Shown piece after piece: positions 18,070 through 28,121 of a stretch of DNA of 64,000 nt. The DNA is from Sedimentitalea nanhaiensis DSM 24252. GTDB taxonomy: Bacteria; Pseudomonadota; Alphaproteobacteria; Rhodobacterales; Rhodobacteraceae. How positions within the stretch are numbered: the first letter of the stretch is position 1; each line of letters begins with the position of its first letter. The stretch spans positions 3,986,165 through 4,050,164 of the forward strand of contig NZ_KI421509.1 in assembly GCF_000473225.1 (NCBI RefSeq), given 5' to 3'. The notes beneath the pieces were generated by a model, which saw nothing but the letters and a program-made list of their open reading frames with translations, was not told the DNA's origin and did not search any database. The position numbers and the translations under genes were made by a program.

Positions 18070-19710
18070 ATGAAAAGATTTCTGACCTCAACCGCGCTGG
18101 TCGCCGCCCTGGCGCTGCCGGCCACGGTCTTTGCCGATGCCCAATCCGGCATGGACCCAAACGCGAAATCGGGCGGCAATATCACCATCTCATACAAGGA
18201 TGACGTGGCCACGCTGGACCCTGCTATCGGCTATGACTGGCAGAACTGGTCGATGATCAAATCGCTTTACGACGGGCTGATGGACTATGTTCCCGGTACC
18301 ACCGACCTGCGCCCCGGTCTGGCCGAAAGCTATGAGATTTCCGAAGACGGCATGACCTTTACCTTCAAGCTACGCGAGGGCGTGAAATTCCACAACGGCC
18401 GCGAAATGACCGCGGAAGACGTGAAATATTCCCTCGACCGTGTGACCAACCCAAAAACGCAAAGCCCCGGCGCTGGCTTCTTTGGCTCCATCGCGGGCTT
18501 TGATGCGATTTCCAGCGGCCAAACCGAGGCGCTCGAAGGCGTCAAGGTGATTGACCCCTACACAGTGGAAATCACCCTGTCGCGCCCCGATGCAACCTTT
18601 CTGCATGTCATGGGCCTGAACTTCGCCTCCGTCGTCGCCCGCGAAGCGATCGAGGAAGCAGGGGTCGATTTTGGCAAGACCGCGATGGGTACCGGAGCAT
18701 TCAAGCTGGGCGAATGGACCATCGGCCAGCGGCTGGTGTTTGAAAAGAACGAAGACTACTGGCGCGAGGGGCTGCCTTATCTCGACAGCATCACCTTTGA
18801 AGTGGGCCAGGAACCCATCGTGGCCCTGCTGCGCCTGCAAAATGGCGAGGTCGATGTGCCTGGTGACGGCATCCCGCCAGCCAAGTTTCAGGAAGTCATG
18901 GCCGACCCCGCGCAGGCTGCGCGCGTGATCGAAGGGGGACAGCTGCACACCGGATACATCACGCTCAACGTGAAAATGCCGCCCTTTGACAATGTCGATG
19001 TACGCCGCGCCGTGAACATGGCGATCAACAAGGAACGCATCACGCAGGTAATCAATGGCCGCGCCGTCCCGGCGACACAGCCCCTCCCCCCCTCCATGCC
19101 CGGCTACACCGACGGATATGAAGGCTACCCCCATGATCCCGAAGCGGCCAAGGCACTGCTGGCCAAAGCCGGATTTGCCGACGGGTTTGAAACCGAGCTT
19201 TACGTGATGAACACCGATCCGAACCCACGGATTGCGCAGGCGATCCAGCAGGATCTGGCGAATGTTGGCATCAAGGCGTCGATCCAATCTCTCGCCCAGG
19301 CCAGCGTCATCGCCGCCGGTGGTGAGGCCGATCAGGCCCCGATGATCTGGTCAGGCGGCATGGCGTGGATCGCCGACTTCCCCGATGCGTCCAACTTCTA
19401 TGGTCCGATCCTTGGCTGTGCCGGTGCGGTGCAGGGCGGCTGGAACTGGTCGTGGTATTGTAACGAAGAGGTAGACGCGATGGCCACCGAGGCCGACAGC
19501 ATGACAGACCCCGACGCGGTCGAAGCACGGCTGCAGAAATGGTCTGACGCCTATATGAAGATCATGGAAGACGCACCTTGGGTGCCGGTATTCAACGAGC
19601 AGCGCTACACCATGAAGTCGGAGCGGATGGGCGGCGCAGATGCGCTTTATGTCGATCCGGTCTCGATCCCCGTCAACTATGATTATGTGTATGTGACCGA
19701 TGTGCAATAA
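18070..19710 (+). CDS. Extracellular solute-binding protein, family 5 (DppA/OppA type)
   Basis: A 546-residue periplasmic binding protein. The signal peptide MKRFLTSTALVAALALPA is followed by a cleavage site near VFA-DA (about residue 22). The family-5 signature NGREMTAEDVKYSLDRV is at about 115-130. AAGG AG lies just before ATG at 18070; the frame is open far upstream through the permease gene, but that part is an overlap artefact. It delivers substrate to the two permeases above. Family-5 proteins usually bind peptides; the formamidase gene overlapping its end suggests an amide-containing ligand. Confidence 0.9.
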   Translation: MKRFLTSTALVAALALPATVFADAQSGMDPNAKSGGNITISYKDDVATLDPAIGYDWQNWSMIKSLYDGLMDYVPGTTDLRPGLAESYEISEDGMTFTFKLREGVKFHNGREMTAEDVKYSLDRVTNPKTQSPGAGFFGSIAGFDAISSGQTEALEGVKVIDPYTVEITLSRPDATFLHVMGLNFASVVAREAIEEAGVDFGKTAMGTGAFKLGEWTIGQRLVFEKNEDYWREGLPYLDSITFEVGQEPIVALLRLQNGEVDVPGDGIPPAKFQEVMADPAQAARVIEGGQLHTGYITLNVKMPPFDNVDVRRAVNMAINKERITQVINGRAVPATQPLPPSMPGYTDGYEGYPHDPEAAKALLAKAGFADGFETELYVMNTDPNPRIAQAIQQDLANVGIKASIQSLAQASVIAAGGEADQAPMIWSGGMAWIADFPDASNFYGPILGCAGAVQGGWNWSWYCNEEVDAMATEADSMTDPDAVEARLQKWSDAYMKIMEDAPWVPVFNEQRYTMKSERMGGADALYVDPVSIPVNYDYVYVTDVQ

Positions 19711-20647
19711 ATGTCCTGAATACACGATCCACGGACGCCATCACCATTTCGGCTGGGACAATTCGTTTGTCCCGGCCGAGACAGTGACCCCCGGCGCGAC
19801 GCTCGAATTTCACTGCCACGACAGTTCGGCCGGTCAACTGACCAAATCGAGCACCGTCAAGGATGTGGAAACGCTCGACTTTGGCAAGATCAACCCGGTC
19901 TCGGGGCCGATCTATGTCGAAGGGGCAGATCCGGGCGATGCGCTGAAAATCACTGTCGAGGGATTTACCCCTTCGGGGTTCGGCTGGACGGCGAATATTC
20001 CCGGTTTTGGCCTGCTTGCAGACCAGTTCACCGATCCGGCGCTGACGATCTGGGATTATGACCCGGACACGCTGGCGCCGGCGCTCTTTGGCAAACATGG
20101 CCGGGTGCCGCTAAAGCCCTTTGCGGGCACCATCGGCTGCGCGCCGGCCGAACCGGGGCTGCACAGCATCGTGCCGCCCCGGCGCGTCGGCGGCAACCTT
20201 GATATCCGTGATCTGGCGGCAGGCACCACGCTTTATCTGCCGGTCGAGGTAGCGGGGGCGCTGTTTTCCATCGGGGACACCCATGCGGCACAGGGCGACG
20301 GCGAGGTCTGCGGCACCGCGATCGAAAGCCCGATGAACGCGACCATTACCCTGGACCTGATCAAGGACGCGCAGCTGAGGATGCCGCGTTTTACCACGCC
20401 AGGACCGGTGACAAACCACCTCGATGCCAAGGGCTATGAGGTGACCACCGGAATTGGGCCTGATCTGATGGCTGGTGCCCGCGACGCGGTCAGTCAGATG
20501 GTTGACCTGCTCTGCGCCACGCAAGGGCTCGCCGCCGAGGATGCCTATATGCTGGTGTCCACCTGTGGCGATCTGCGCATCTCTGAAATCGTGGACATGC
20601 CCAACTGGGTCGTGTCCTTCTATTTTCCGCGATGTGTGTTTGAATGA
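19700..20647 (+). CDS. Acetamidase/formamidase family amidohydrolase
   Basis: A 315-residue FmdA/AmdA-family enzyme that hydrolyses formamide, acetamide or similar short amides to the acid and ammonia. Visible: HHFGWDNSFVPAETVTPG near the N-terminus, VSGPIYVEGADPGDALKI, GDTHAAQGDGEVCGTAIES (metal-site histidine and acid cluster) and a final MLVSTCGDLRISEIVD. The gene overlaps the binding-protein stop by 11 bases and the next ATPase gene by ATGA, so it is an integral part of the transport operon. This strongly supports an amide as the imported nitrogen source. Confidence 0.88.
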   Translation: MCNKCPEYTIHGRHHHFGWDNSFVPAETVTPGATLEFHCHDSSAGQLTKSSTVKDVETLDFGKINPVSGPIYVEGADPGDALKITVEGFTPSGFGWTANIPGFGLLADQFTDPALTIWDYDPDTLAPALFGKHGRVPLKPFAGTIGCAPAEPGLHSIVPPRRVGGNLDIRDLAAGTTLYLPVEVAGALFSIGDTHAAQGDGEVCGTAIESPMNATITLDLIKDAQLRMPRFTTPGPVTNHLDAKGYEVTTGIGPDLMAGARDAVSQMVDLLCATQGLAAEDAYMLVSTCGDLRISEIVDMPNWVVSFYFPRCVFE

Positions 20648-22419
20648 CCCTAGCTCAAGACATCTCTCCCCCGCCACCGGCGGCGGGGGAGAACACCATC
20701 CTGACCGTCGACAACCTGTGCATTTCCGTGCGCACCGAACAGGGGCTGATGCCGCTGGTCGAGAACCTGTCGTTCAACCTAAGCAAGGGCGAAACCCTGG
20801 CCATCGCGGGCGAAAGCGGGTCGGGCAAATCGCTGACCTCGCTTGCAATCATGGGCCTGCTGCCGCCGCCTGCGGTGCGGGTCACCGGGGGCAGCATCCG
20901 CTTTGACGATCTGGTGCTGACGGGCATGCCCGAGCACCGCCTGCAGCAATTGCGCGGCAACCGTATTGCGATGATTTTTCAGGAGCCGATGACCGCGCTG
21001 AACCCGGTTATGCGGATCGGCGCGCAACTGGTCGAAGCGATCCGCGCCCATGAGAATATCTCGGTCAGCCAGGCGCGCAAACGCGCGCTTGAGGCCGTGC
21101 GCGCCGTGCGGCTGACTGAACCGGAACGGCGATTGCGCCAATACCCGCACGAGTTGTCGGGCGGTATGCGCCAGCGCGTCGTCATTGCCATGGCTATCGC
21201 CCTGCGCCCCGATATCCTGATCGCGGATGAGCCGACGACGGCGCTGGATGTGACCGTGCAGCGCGAGGTTCTGGACCTGCTGCGCGATCTGGCCCGCGAC
21301 ATGGACACCGCGCTGATCCTGATCACCCACGATATGGGCGTAGTCGCGGAAATGGCCGATCATGTGTTGGTCATGCAAGATGGACGCATGGTTGAACGCG
21401 CGCCTGTCCGCAAACTCTTTTGCACGCCGGAACAACCCTACACCCGGAAACTGCTGGCCGCCGTGCCGCGCATGGGCACAGGCCACGGCGTCCACCCCGA
21501 TTCACAAAACGAACCGCTCGTATCTTTCCGCGACACCCGCGTTGCCTATGATCTGCATGGCGGTATTCTGGGCCGCGTGGTGCAACGGGTGCATGCCGTC
21601 GAAGGCGTGTCCTTTGACATCTATCCCGGCGAGACCTTTGCCCTCGTGGGTGAAAGTGGCTGTGGCAAATCCACCATCGCACGCGCGCTGACCGGGCTGG
21701 TACCGCACACCGGCAATATCCGCTTCAAAGGGCAACCGCTGGGCAACAACGCCATTCAGCGCAAGAAAATCAGCCGCGAATTACAAATGGTGTTCCAAGA
21801 TCCGATGGCGGCGCTGAATGGGCGCATGACAGCCGGCGACCTGGTCCGCGAACCATTGGTGATCCACGGCATCGGCACCGCCGCCAGCCGCCGCGACCGA
21901 GCCGCCGCGCTCTTTGCCCGCGTAGGCCTGGGCGAAGACGCTCTCGACCGCTACCCGCATGAGTTCTCCGGCGGCCAGCGCCAGCGCATCTGCATCGCCC
22001 GCGCTTTGGCGCTGGAGCCGCAATTGATCATTGCAGACGAGAGCGTGTCAGCGCTGGATGTGTCCGTTCAGGCCACGGTGCTCGATCTGCTGGCAGAGCT
22101 GAAACGCGAAATGAATATGGCCTATCTCTTCATCAGCCACGATATGGCGGTGGTCGAAAACATCGCGGACCGGGTTGCAGTGATGTACCTCGGCCAGATC
22201 GTCGAACTGGGCACCGGGTCGCAGATTTTCGGCGACCCCCGCCATCCCTACACCCGACGCCTGATAGAAGCCGTACCCCACGCCGACCCCGACCGCGCCC
22301 TGCCCGCGCGGGTGATCGACGCCACCGACCCGCCCAGCCCCGTACGCGCCGTGGGTGATCCACCGCAGGTTGTCGTGCATGACGATGTCGGTGATGGTCA
22401 CCTCGTTGCGCGTCTTTAA
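20644..22419 (+). CDS. Fused double ATPase of a peptide-class ABC transporter (DppD-DppF fusion)
   Basis: 591 residues with two complete ABC domains, as in GsiA. Domain 1: Walker A GESGSGKS near residue 58, Q-loop FQEP, signature LSGGMRQRV, Walker B ILIADEPTTALD. Domain 2: Walker A GESGCGKS near 338, FQDP, signature FSGGQRQRI, Walker B LIIADESVSALD. In domain 2 the Walker B acid is kept as Asp-Glu. A final HPYTRRLIEAVP motif belongs to the oligopeptide-binding C-terminal segment. It powers the two permeases upstream and is the last gene of the operon. The next 240 bases (22420-22661) have no recognisable content. Confidence 0.9.
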   Translation: MTLAQDISPPPPAAGENTILTVDNLCISVRTEQGLMPLVENLSFNLSKGETLAIAGESGSGKSLTSLAIMGLLPPPAVRVTGGSIRFDDLVLTGMPEHRLQQLRGNRIAMIFQEPMTALNPVMRIGAQLVEAIRAHENISVSQARKRALEAVRAVRLTEPERRLRQYPHELSGGMRQRVVIAMAIALRPDILIADEPTTALDVTVQREVLDLLRDLARDMDTALILITHDMGVVAEMADHVLVMQDGRMVERAPVRKLFCTPEQPYTRKLLAAVPRMGTGHGVHPDSQNEPLVSFRDTRVAYDLHGGILGRVVQRVHAVEGVSFDIYPGETFALVGESGCGKSTIARALTGLVPHTGNIRFKGQPLGNNAIQRKKISRELQMVFQDPMAALNGRMTAGDLVREPLVIHGIGTAASRRDRAAALFARVGLGEDALDRYPHEFSGGQRQRICIARALALEPQLIIADESVSALDVSVQATVLDLLAELKREMNMAYLFISHDMAVVENIADRVAVMYLGQIVELGTGSQIFGDPRHPYTRRLIEAVPHADPDRALPARVIDATDPPSPVRAVGDPPQVVVHDDVGDGHLVARL

Positions 22420-22661
22420 CCTTTGGCGACGCCGGGGGCCTCTAGCGCGCAGATCGGGCCTCGCCTCCAGGGCGGGACAAGGGGCAGCGGCAGCGGCCCG
22501 CTCGTCTCGTCCGCCCCGCGCATCGTAGCCTCAGCCGTTGTCGCTCCGCCGATGCATCGTGTTCCCCAAGGCAGGTCGACGGTCGACCTTTTCAGCAGTC
22601 TGTTAAGGCAACAGAACCTGACAACCCGACCATCGGAAGGGAAGCGTCGTGGCTGCCCGCC

Positions 22662-23956
22662 CTATGGTCCGGTTTTCGACGGAAGCAGGCCGTCGACGTG
22701 GTTGATCTTGTAATCCGGGATGCGGGCGCGTGTTTCCGCCAGTCAGACCTGCGGGTCGATACCGTTTTTCGATGAGCGTACCGGCGAAATCCGCGGCTTT
22801 ACCGCCGGTCTGCGGTCCGAAGACCCGGCCGTTCTTGCGCCAGATGGCGACGGATCGCATCGCTCTTTCTGCTGTGTTATTGTTCAATTCCAAAATGCCG
22901 TGGTCGAGATATCGCCCGCGCCATGCGCATCAGGGCATAGCGGATTGCGGCAGCCAGCGGCGATTTTCCGGAAATACCGGGCAGTTGAGAGCTCAGCCAG
23001 ACCTCCAGATCGTCAAAGATCGGCTTTGCCTGTGCTTGCCGGACCCCGCCCCCGCACGTCTGGTGGTGATCCACGGGCTTCCTTGTCGAGCGCCGAGAGT
23101 TGCGCGATGCGCTTGATCGCCTCGTCGGAAATTGCCGAACCCTGGGCGCGGCGGACGTCCATAAACCTGCACCTGACATGCATTCCCCGGCAGGCGCATG
23201 CAAGGCATGCTGCCGAGAGGGGGCGAAGATGGCCTTTCCAGCCAGCACATGCCGCCCCATGGCATCTGCCAGCGGCTCCGGAAGTGCTGTGAATTTACTT
23301 ACCCAGTCGGCCAGCGTCGAACGATCAATGCCGATCCCGTCGCGCTCGAAGGTGCCGCTTTGGCGATAGAGCGGCAGATGATCGGCATATTTTTGACCAG
23401 CACATGTGCCAGCAGACCTGGGCAAGGACGACCACGCTCGATTGGGCGTGATCCTAGCTGCGCCTGAGTGAATGCCTCGCAGCCCAACATGCAAAGCGTG
23501 GCCGCACGATGCGGTTCACGATGAAGCGTCCCGGAACATACTCCGGCTCTTCGGTCACATCCCCGCCCTGTGTGGCGCAACACCCCGCCACACAGGGCAC
23601 AACCGTCATCACCAATGGTCAGTTCTGCCTCCATGCGCGGGATGTGATCCGGGATTTGGCGGCGTTTGGGCTTCTCCTGTGGCTCCGCCTTCGGGAGACG
23701 CCGCCTTGCTGCCCTCTTCGCAACTGCGATCTCGCTCGTTTTCAAGACCCGTCGAGGCTGTTCGATGCTCTCTGACGACGATCCGAACCGGTGATTGCGC
23801 TGGCCTGCCAACGGATGCCGCAGCTTCTCCGCTCTCGGGACATTGCTGCGCAATGCCCTGCCGGGCAGTGGATCAGGGCCGCCTGCGACCTCGCCCCGCC
23901 GTGAACTGTCTCGGTTCATCGGGGTCTTCCGGAAGAGATTTGGTCACGTCCAGCAT
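22662..23956 (-). pseudogene. IS66-family transposase tnpC, broken
   Basis: The leftward gene starts MLDVTKSLPEDPDE at 23956 and ends near YKINHVDGLLPSKTGP at 22662, so its ends are those of a full-length IS66 tnpC. The frame is broken several times: a small deletion near 23910, a 41-bp insertion at 23830-23870, and later frameshifts. Recognisable pieces are LAGQRNHRFGSSSESIEQ, CALCGGVLRHTG, YADHLPLYRQS with IDRSTLADWV, and NNNTAERAMRSVAIWRKNG. It cannot make an active transposase. It belongs to the same element as the tnpB and tnpA genes to its right. Confidence 0.85.
23830..23870 (-). repeat. Tandem-hairpin palindromic repeat, copy A, inserted in IS66 tnpC
   Basis: A 41-bp segment interrupts the expected tnpC codons ATC-GAG-AAG (leftward reading). 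It contains two hairpins: TGCCC-GGCA-GGGCA and CATTGC-GCA-GCAATG (leftward strand). A 36-bp core (23835-23870) recurs at 49137-49172 with one mismatch and in diverged form at 62037-62062. In this copy and the next, the insertion lies directly beside GATC. Removing it restores the normal tnpC reading locally, which is the main evidence that it is an insertion. Confidence 0.75.
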
Positions 23957-24011
23957 GGTCTCATCATAGCCGATCCGTGTGTCAAAGGAATCTCACCCGT
24001 TACGAGCCGGT

Positions 24012-24359
24012 CTATCCAGCGCCGAGTGGCTTCCAGTTCCGCTGTGGCAGACGCCAGTCGATCCTCTCAAAGAGCATCGCCAACCGGGCAGCCGTCAGGG
24101 CGATCCTGCCCTCTTTCGCCGAGGGCCAAACAAACCGGCCCGTCTCACGCCGTTTGCTGAACAAGCATGCCCACTGGCCATCCCACCAGATGATCTTGAT
24201 CAGATCGCCGGGCCGATCACGAAAGACAAACAGATGCCCCGCAACCGGATCCTGCTTCAGCGACTGCTCTGTCTGGGCCGCCCGCGTCGTGAACCCGCGC
24301 CGCATAACGCTCACACCCGCTGCAAGCCAGACCCGTGTGCTCGCCGGGACCGGGATCAT
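24012..24359 (-). CDS. tnpB: IS66-family accessory protein TnpB
   Basis: A 115-residue protein matching IS66 Orf2 from end to end: [20 protein letters not shown], then [20 protein letters not shown] and [20 protein letters not shown]. Its frame is intact although tnpA and tnpC on both sides are broken. The start at 24359 (ATG) is the standard family start; the frame is open 20 codons further without similarity. TnpB has no known enzymatic activity and is needed with TnpC for transposition. Confidence 0.85.
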   Translation of the reverse strand: MIPVPASTRVWLAAGVSVMRRGFTTRAAQTEQSLKQDPVAGHLFVFRDRPGDLIKIIWWDGQWACLFSKRRETGRFVWPSAKEGRIALTAARLAMLFERIDWRLPQRNWKPLGAG

Positions 24360-24375
24360 GCTGAGAGGCCTCGGA

Positions 24376-24627
24376 TCAGACGGGCCAGCGCATTGGGATC
24401 GGAGCCGCCGAAACCTCAATCGTCTCGGGATCAGGCGCAGATCGGGGATCGCGCAACCATTTGAAGATCATGTTCGCGTTCATCGCATAGCGGCGGGCTA
24501 CCTGCGCTACAGAAACATCGGCCATCGTCGTCTGCAAACAGATCGACCGCTTCTCGTCATCCGTTCAAAGCCGCGTCGCAGACCTGCCATAACGTGCCTC
24601 ACAGTGTCCGCTATCCAAAGCGAACAT
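24376..24627 (-). pseudogene. tnpA: IS66-family tnpA remnant with nonsense codon
   Basis: Leftward from ATG 24627 the frame reads ...ARYGRSATRL, then a TGA where the family has Trp, then TDDEKRSICLQTTMADVSVA and [19 protein letters not shown] to a stop at 24376. This is the small helix-turn-helix protein of IS66 elements. The single stop codon truncates it. The bases 24628-24727 probably include the element end, but I could not define the terminal inverted repeats. Confidence 0.75.
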
Positions 24628-24727
24628 ATCACTCTCCATGACCGGCAGTGCACGCAGCCCCGACGTTTATGGCTGAAGTGACGCCGATCGGCAGATCCTC
24701 AGCCGAAGAATATAGCCTGACAATGCT

Positions 24728-26995
24728 CTATTTACCCCACTGTTGAATTGTACCCAGCAATGCGCTCTTGCTGATCGGCTTGGTCAGGAAATCATCCATA
24801 CCAGCATCAAGGCATCGATCTTGATCTTCTCGCATAGCGTTGGCCGTCAACGCGACGATTGGGCAGTGACCCAGGGTTCTTTCGCTTTCGAGTTTGCGAA
24901 TAGCGTGGGTCGCTTCGATCCCATCCATTTGCGGCATGGAAATATCCATCAGTACAATATCGGGCTGAGTCTCGCCAAATTTCTGCAGTGCTTCAAGGCC
25001 GGTTTCGGCAAATGTCAAGGAAACTCCAGAGCTTTTTAACATTGCCTTGACAATGAGTTGGTTCGTTTTGTTATCCTCGGCAACAAGGATATTCAGACAT
25101 GAGTCATTTTCATTATGCGGTTCCGTTGTGTCAACCACGCGTATCGTCTTTGGCTGCATCTGAAGAGATCGAGCGATGGTGCTTCGCAAACTCGCCGATC
25201 GTACCGGTTTGAGAAGCAGTTCGCAGGGTCCGATTTCGGATCGGGTAGACGCGTCGATTGATTTGTCAACTGATGACAAAATGATAAGCGCGGTATCTCT
25301 GAATGCATCGATGGCACGAATACGCTTTGCGAGTTCTTCGCCATCCATTTGCGGCATCTGGTAGTCTAGGACGATCAGGTCAAAACCTCGCGCTGTCTTC
25401 TCAAGTATATCTAATGCTTCGGCACCGGACGACGCAAGAACTGCAGTCATATCCCAGCTATTGAAACGCTCGGACAGAATCTTGCGATTTAGCTCCAAAT
25501 CATCGACAACTAACACGTTCAAGCCTGCCAGAACCAGTTCTTTGTCGGCAGTAGCCGAGAGCGTTTGGGTGCTGGTTGGCAACGAAACTTCTATGGTGAA
25601 GGTCGATCCGCCACCCTGTTCCGACGTGGCCGATACACGGCCACCCATCAATGCCATCAGTCTCGTAGAAATCGCCAAGCCCAATCCGGTGCCTTCGAAC
25701 TGCCTGTTGCGCGCGCTTTCTACCTGTCTGAATTCATTGAATATCTGTTCAATCTGATCCGGTGGGATGCCTATGCCTGTGTCCTTGACATCAATGCGTA
25801 AATTGTAGCCATCTGGACCTTTTTCGCCCGTTACGTCGATATAGACGTAACCTTCAAGCGTGAACTTGACTGCATTTCCGACGATGTTGGTAATAATCTG
25901 CCGGAGCCGTCCGACATCGCCTTGAAACACCGTCGGCAGGCGAGGATCATATCGCAGGCTGATTTCTACCGGTTTTTCACAGGCTTTCGACGAAAGCAGT
26001 GTCACGATATCCTCTATCGCGGCCTGCAGATCGAAAGGGGCTGTCTCCAGTTCCATCTTCCCGGCTTCAATCTTGGAAAAGTTCAGAATATCGTTGATGA
26101 TGGTCAACAGCGCCGACCCGGACTGTGAAATCGTTTGAGCGTAAAGCTGCTGATCTTCATCCAGGTCGGTTTCGAGCATGAGTTCGGCCATCCCGATAAC
26201 CCCGTTCATAGGGGTCCGAATTTCATGGCTCATGTTCGCAAGGAAATCCGATTTCGCTCTGCTTGCCTTGTCCGCCGCCTCTTTGGCAGATTCGAGCGCG
26301 TATTCACGTTCATCCCTTTCGGCAAAAGTTTTTTGAAGTACCGAGACTGAGAAATCGAGGTCTCTGAACTCCCGGGCCACAAAGGGCGCAAGTGGTATCC
26401 TATTGTGTTTCTGCCCGGCAATCACCGCCGACATCCGGTTGTGGATATTGCGAAGGGGCCGCATTGCCAGAAAGTTAGTCTGTATCAGGAAAAACGCAGA
26501 CAGAACAAATACGGTCATTCCGACAGTTAATCGAATTCGCAGGACATTGGCGTCAATTAATGCCTGACCTTCGGCTGTGGACCATTCCACTTCCATCATG
26601 CCAAAGGGTTCGCCTTCGACAATGATGTCCCGGGTAAAGTCGCGGACCTCTGTTATGGAGTCTGCATTGTCGCGTTCGGTGTGGGCAATGAGGTTTCCCA
26701 ATTCATCCTTGATCGAAAGCGCCAGGAGTTTGGAGTTGCGTGACAACGCTTCTTCCATGGCGGTTTTGAGAACGGGTGTGTCCTGAACGATGATGGATTC
26801 GACCATCAACCCGCTTATCAAAGAGACTGTCAGGTCCGCCTGGGCGAGCAGATCCTCATTCATCCGGCTGATCTCGGCGCGGCGCTGGTACTCTCCCACA
26901 AAGAACGTCACCAGAACCGCGGCAAAGGTCATCGACAGTGCAATTTGCGCGTTGATCCCCATATTTTTCAGGCGCTTGCGCATCAAACCGGTCAA
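24728..26995 (-). CDS. Hybrid sensor histidine kinase with two receiver domains
   Basis: 755 residues. Two membrane helices (about 15-32 and 155-172) enclose a periplasmic sensor of about 120 residues, followed by a short linker and coiled coil. The dimerisation/phosphoacceptor motif is SHEIRTPMNGVIGM near residue 260. The ATPase domain has NIVGNAVKFT, DTGIGIPPDQ and GTGLGLAIS. Receiver 1 (about 490-605) has phospho-Asp in LIVLDYQMPQMDG; receiver 2 (about 635-755) has it in IVLMDISMPQMDG. Its start overlaps the stop of the PhnD-type binding protein gene by ATGA, so the two form a ligand sensor. No separate output regulator is adjacent; the signal may go to a phosphotransfer protein elsewhere. 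Confidence 0.9.
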   Translation of the reverse strand: MTGLMRKRLKNMGINAQIALSMTFAAVLVTFFVGEYQRRAEISRMNEDLLAQADLTVSLISGLMVESIIVQDTPVLKTAMEEALSRNSKLLALSIKDELGNLIAHTERDNADSITEVRDFTRDIIVEGEPFGMMEVEWSTAEGQALIDANVLRIRLTVGMTVFVLSAFFLIQTNFLAMRPLRNIHNRMSAVIAGQKHNRIPLAPFVAREFRDLDFSVSVLQKTFAERDEREYALESAKEAADKASRAKSDFLANMSHEIRTPMNGVIGMAELMLETDLDEDQQLYAQTISQSGSALLTIINDILNFSKIEAGKMELETAPFDLQAAIEDIVTLLSSKACEKPVEISLRYDPRLPTVFQGDVGRLRQIITNIVGNAVKFTLEGYVYIDVTGEKGPDGYNLRIDVKDTGIGIPPDQIEQIFNEFRQVESARNRQFEGTGLGLAISTRLMALMGGRVSATSEQGGGSTFTIEVSLPTSTQTLSATADKELVLAGLNVLVVDDLELNRKILSERFNSWDMTAVLASSGAEALDILEKTARGFDLIVLDYQMPQMDGEELAKRIRAIDAFRDTALIILSSVDKSIDASTRSEIGPCELLLKPVRSASLRSTIARSLQMQPKTIRVVDTTEPHNENDSCLNILVAEDNKTNQLIVKAMLKSSGVSLTFAETGLEALQKFGETQPDIVLMDISMPQMDGIEATHAIRKLESERTLGHCPIVALTANAMREDQDRCLDAGMDDFLTKPISKSALLGTIQQWGK

Positions 26996-27888
26996 AACGA
27001 GCGGCTGTGCTGCATGGCCTTGCGGATGAAATCATAGTCGGCGTCATCCCCCTCGACAAAGCCGTCTTTGGCAATACTGTCCAGAACCTCGGAATCTATT
27101 GTGCTCAGCATCACCTGCCGCATGGCAGCCAGCACCCTCGGGTCCATTCCCGATGCCGCCAGCCAGGGCTTGGTGACATTTTCGAATTCAAACAGAACCC
27201 GGATCGGTACGCCGGATTGCACCAGCTTCTTATAGGTGCTTTCCTTCAACGCCCCGGCGGTGAACCTGCCCTCTCCCACGGCGGTACCAACCCGATCGTG
27301 CCGACCAAGATATTCGTACCCGCTCAGTTCCTGACTGGTTACACCTGCATCAATCAGATGGCTTTGGGCGAGGTAGCGCCCGATGGTGGAAAGTGGGTCG
27401 CCAAAGGCAAAGCTTTGCCGGGTCAGGTCGGAAAGCGATTTGGCGGTGCTGTTTGAATGCACTGCGATAATGCCCTTGAACCGCTTGCTCCCGCCTTTGG
27501 ATTCCATCGCCACGATTTGAATGCCACTTTCGCGTTCGTAAACCGTGATGTAGGAGGCCGGTCCGAAACGTGCAAAATCCACATCGCCGTTGGCCAGATC
27601 ATCGATACCGTTTTCATAATCTTTGGCAATTTTCATTCGGATTTGAACGGGTTCGCCCAGAACCTTAGTCATTTCCTGCGACAGATAGTTCAGGAATGGT
27701 TTGTACTTCTTGACCGTCACGGTTGGCTTGTCGGCTGCATAGGTGCCGAACACCAGTTTGATATCTGCCCTGGCCGGCGCGGAGACAACCAATGCCAGTG
27801 CAAGGCCCCCGAGAACTTGGGCCGCAAAAGGTGTGAAAGCTGAAAGCAACCGCTGGCAAAAAGCCGATTTCAATCGTTTGGTTTTCAT
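26992..27888 (-). CDS. PhnD-type periplasmic binding protein, sensor partner of the kinase
   Basis: 298 residues of the phosphate/phosphonate/phosphite (PhnD, PtxB) binding-protein family. The signal peptide (LGGLALALVVSAPARA) is cleaved near residue 42, then DIKLVFGTYAADKP starts the mature protein. GDVDFARFGPASYITVY is the typical ligand-loop segment. No permease or ATPase is near; instead the gene overlaps a hybrid histidine kinase. Similar PhnD-type protein plus kinase pairs exist, for example AioX-AioS for arsenite. The ligand here could be an oxyanion or phosphonate, but this is inference. The gene is divergent from the large fusion protein across 233 bases. Confidence 0.85.
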   Translation of the reverse strand: MKTKRLKSAFCQRLLSAFTPFAAQVLGGLALALVVSAPARADIKLVFGTYAADKPTVTVKKYKPFLNYLSQEMTKVLGEPVQIRMKIAKDYENGIDDLANGDVDFARFGPASYITVYERESGIQIVAMESKGGSKRFKGIIAVHSNSTAKSLSDLTRQSFAFGDPLSTIGRYLAQSHLIDAGVTSQELSGYEYLGRHDRVGTAVGEGRFTAGALKESTYKKLVQSGVPIRVLFEFENVTKPWLAASGMDPRVLAAMRQVMLSTIDSEVLDSIAKDGFVEGDDADYDFIRKAMQHSRSF

Positions 27889-28121
27889 CGTTTACCCTCT
27901 AGGGTTTCAGCGCAATACCGACACAGCATTGCCGCGAGAAGACACGGTATTCGTGGCAGAACAAAGCGAACAATTCGTTTATCGGCACTCACAAGTCTGA
28001 TGGCACCTACGAGATCGATACTTCATCAGGGATACGTTAACATATTGTTTAATAATCATTTGTTAACTGATAATTCTGTCTAATAGTTGAACCGAATTTG
28101 GGCGTAAGGGGTTTGACTACT
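27889..28121. promoter_or_regulatory. Divergent spacer between sensor pair and fusion protein gene
   Basis: A 233-bp spacer that is clearly A/T-rich from about 28020 (runs such as TAACATATTGTTTAATAATC and TTTGTTAACTGATAATTC). It must hold the promoters of both directions. TTAACA- and TTGTTTAA-type words are repeated around 28035-28065, but I could not define an operator. Confidence 0.4.
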
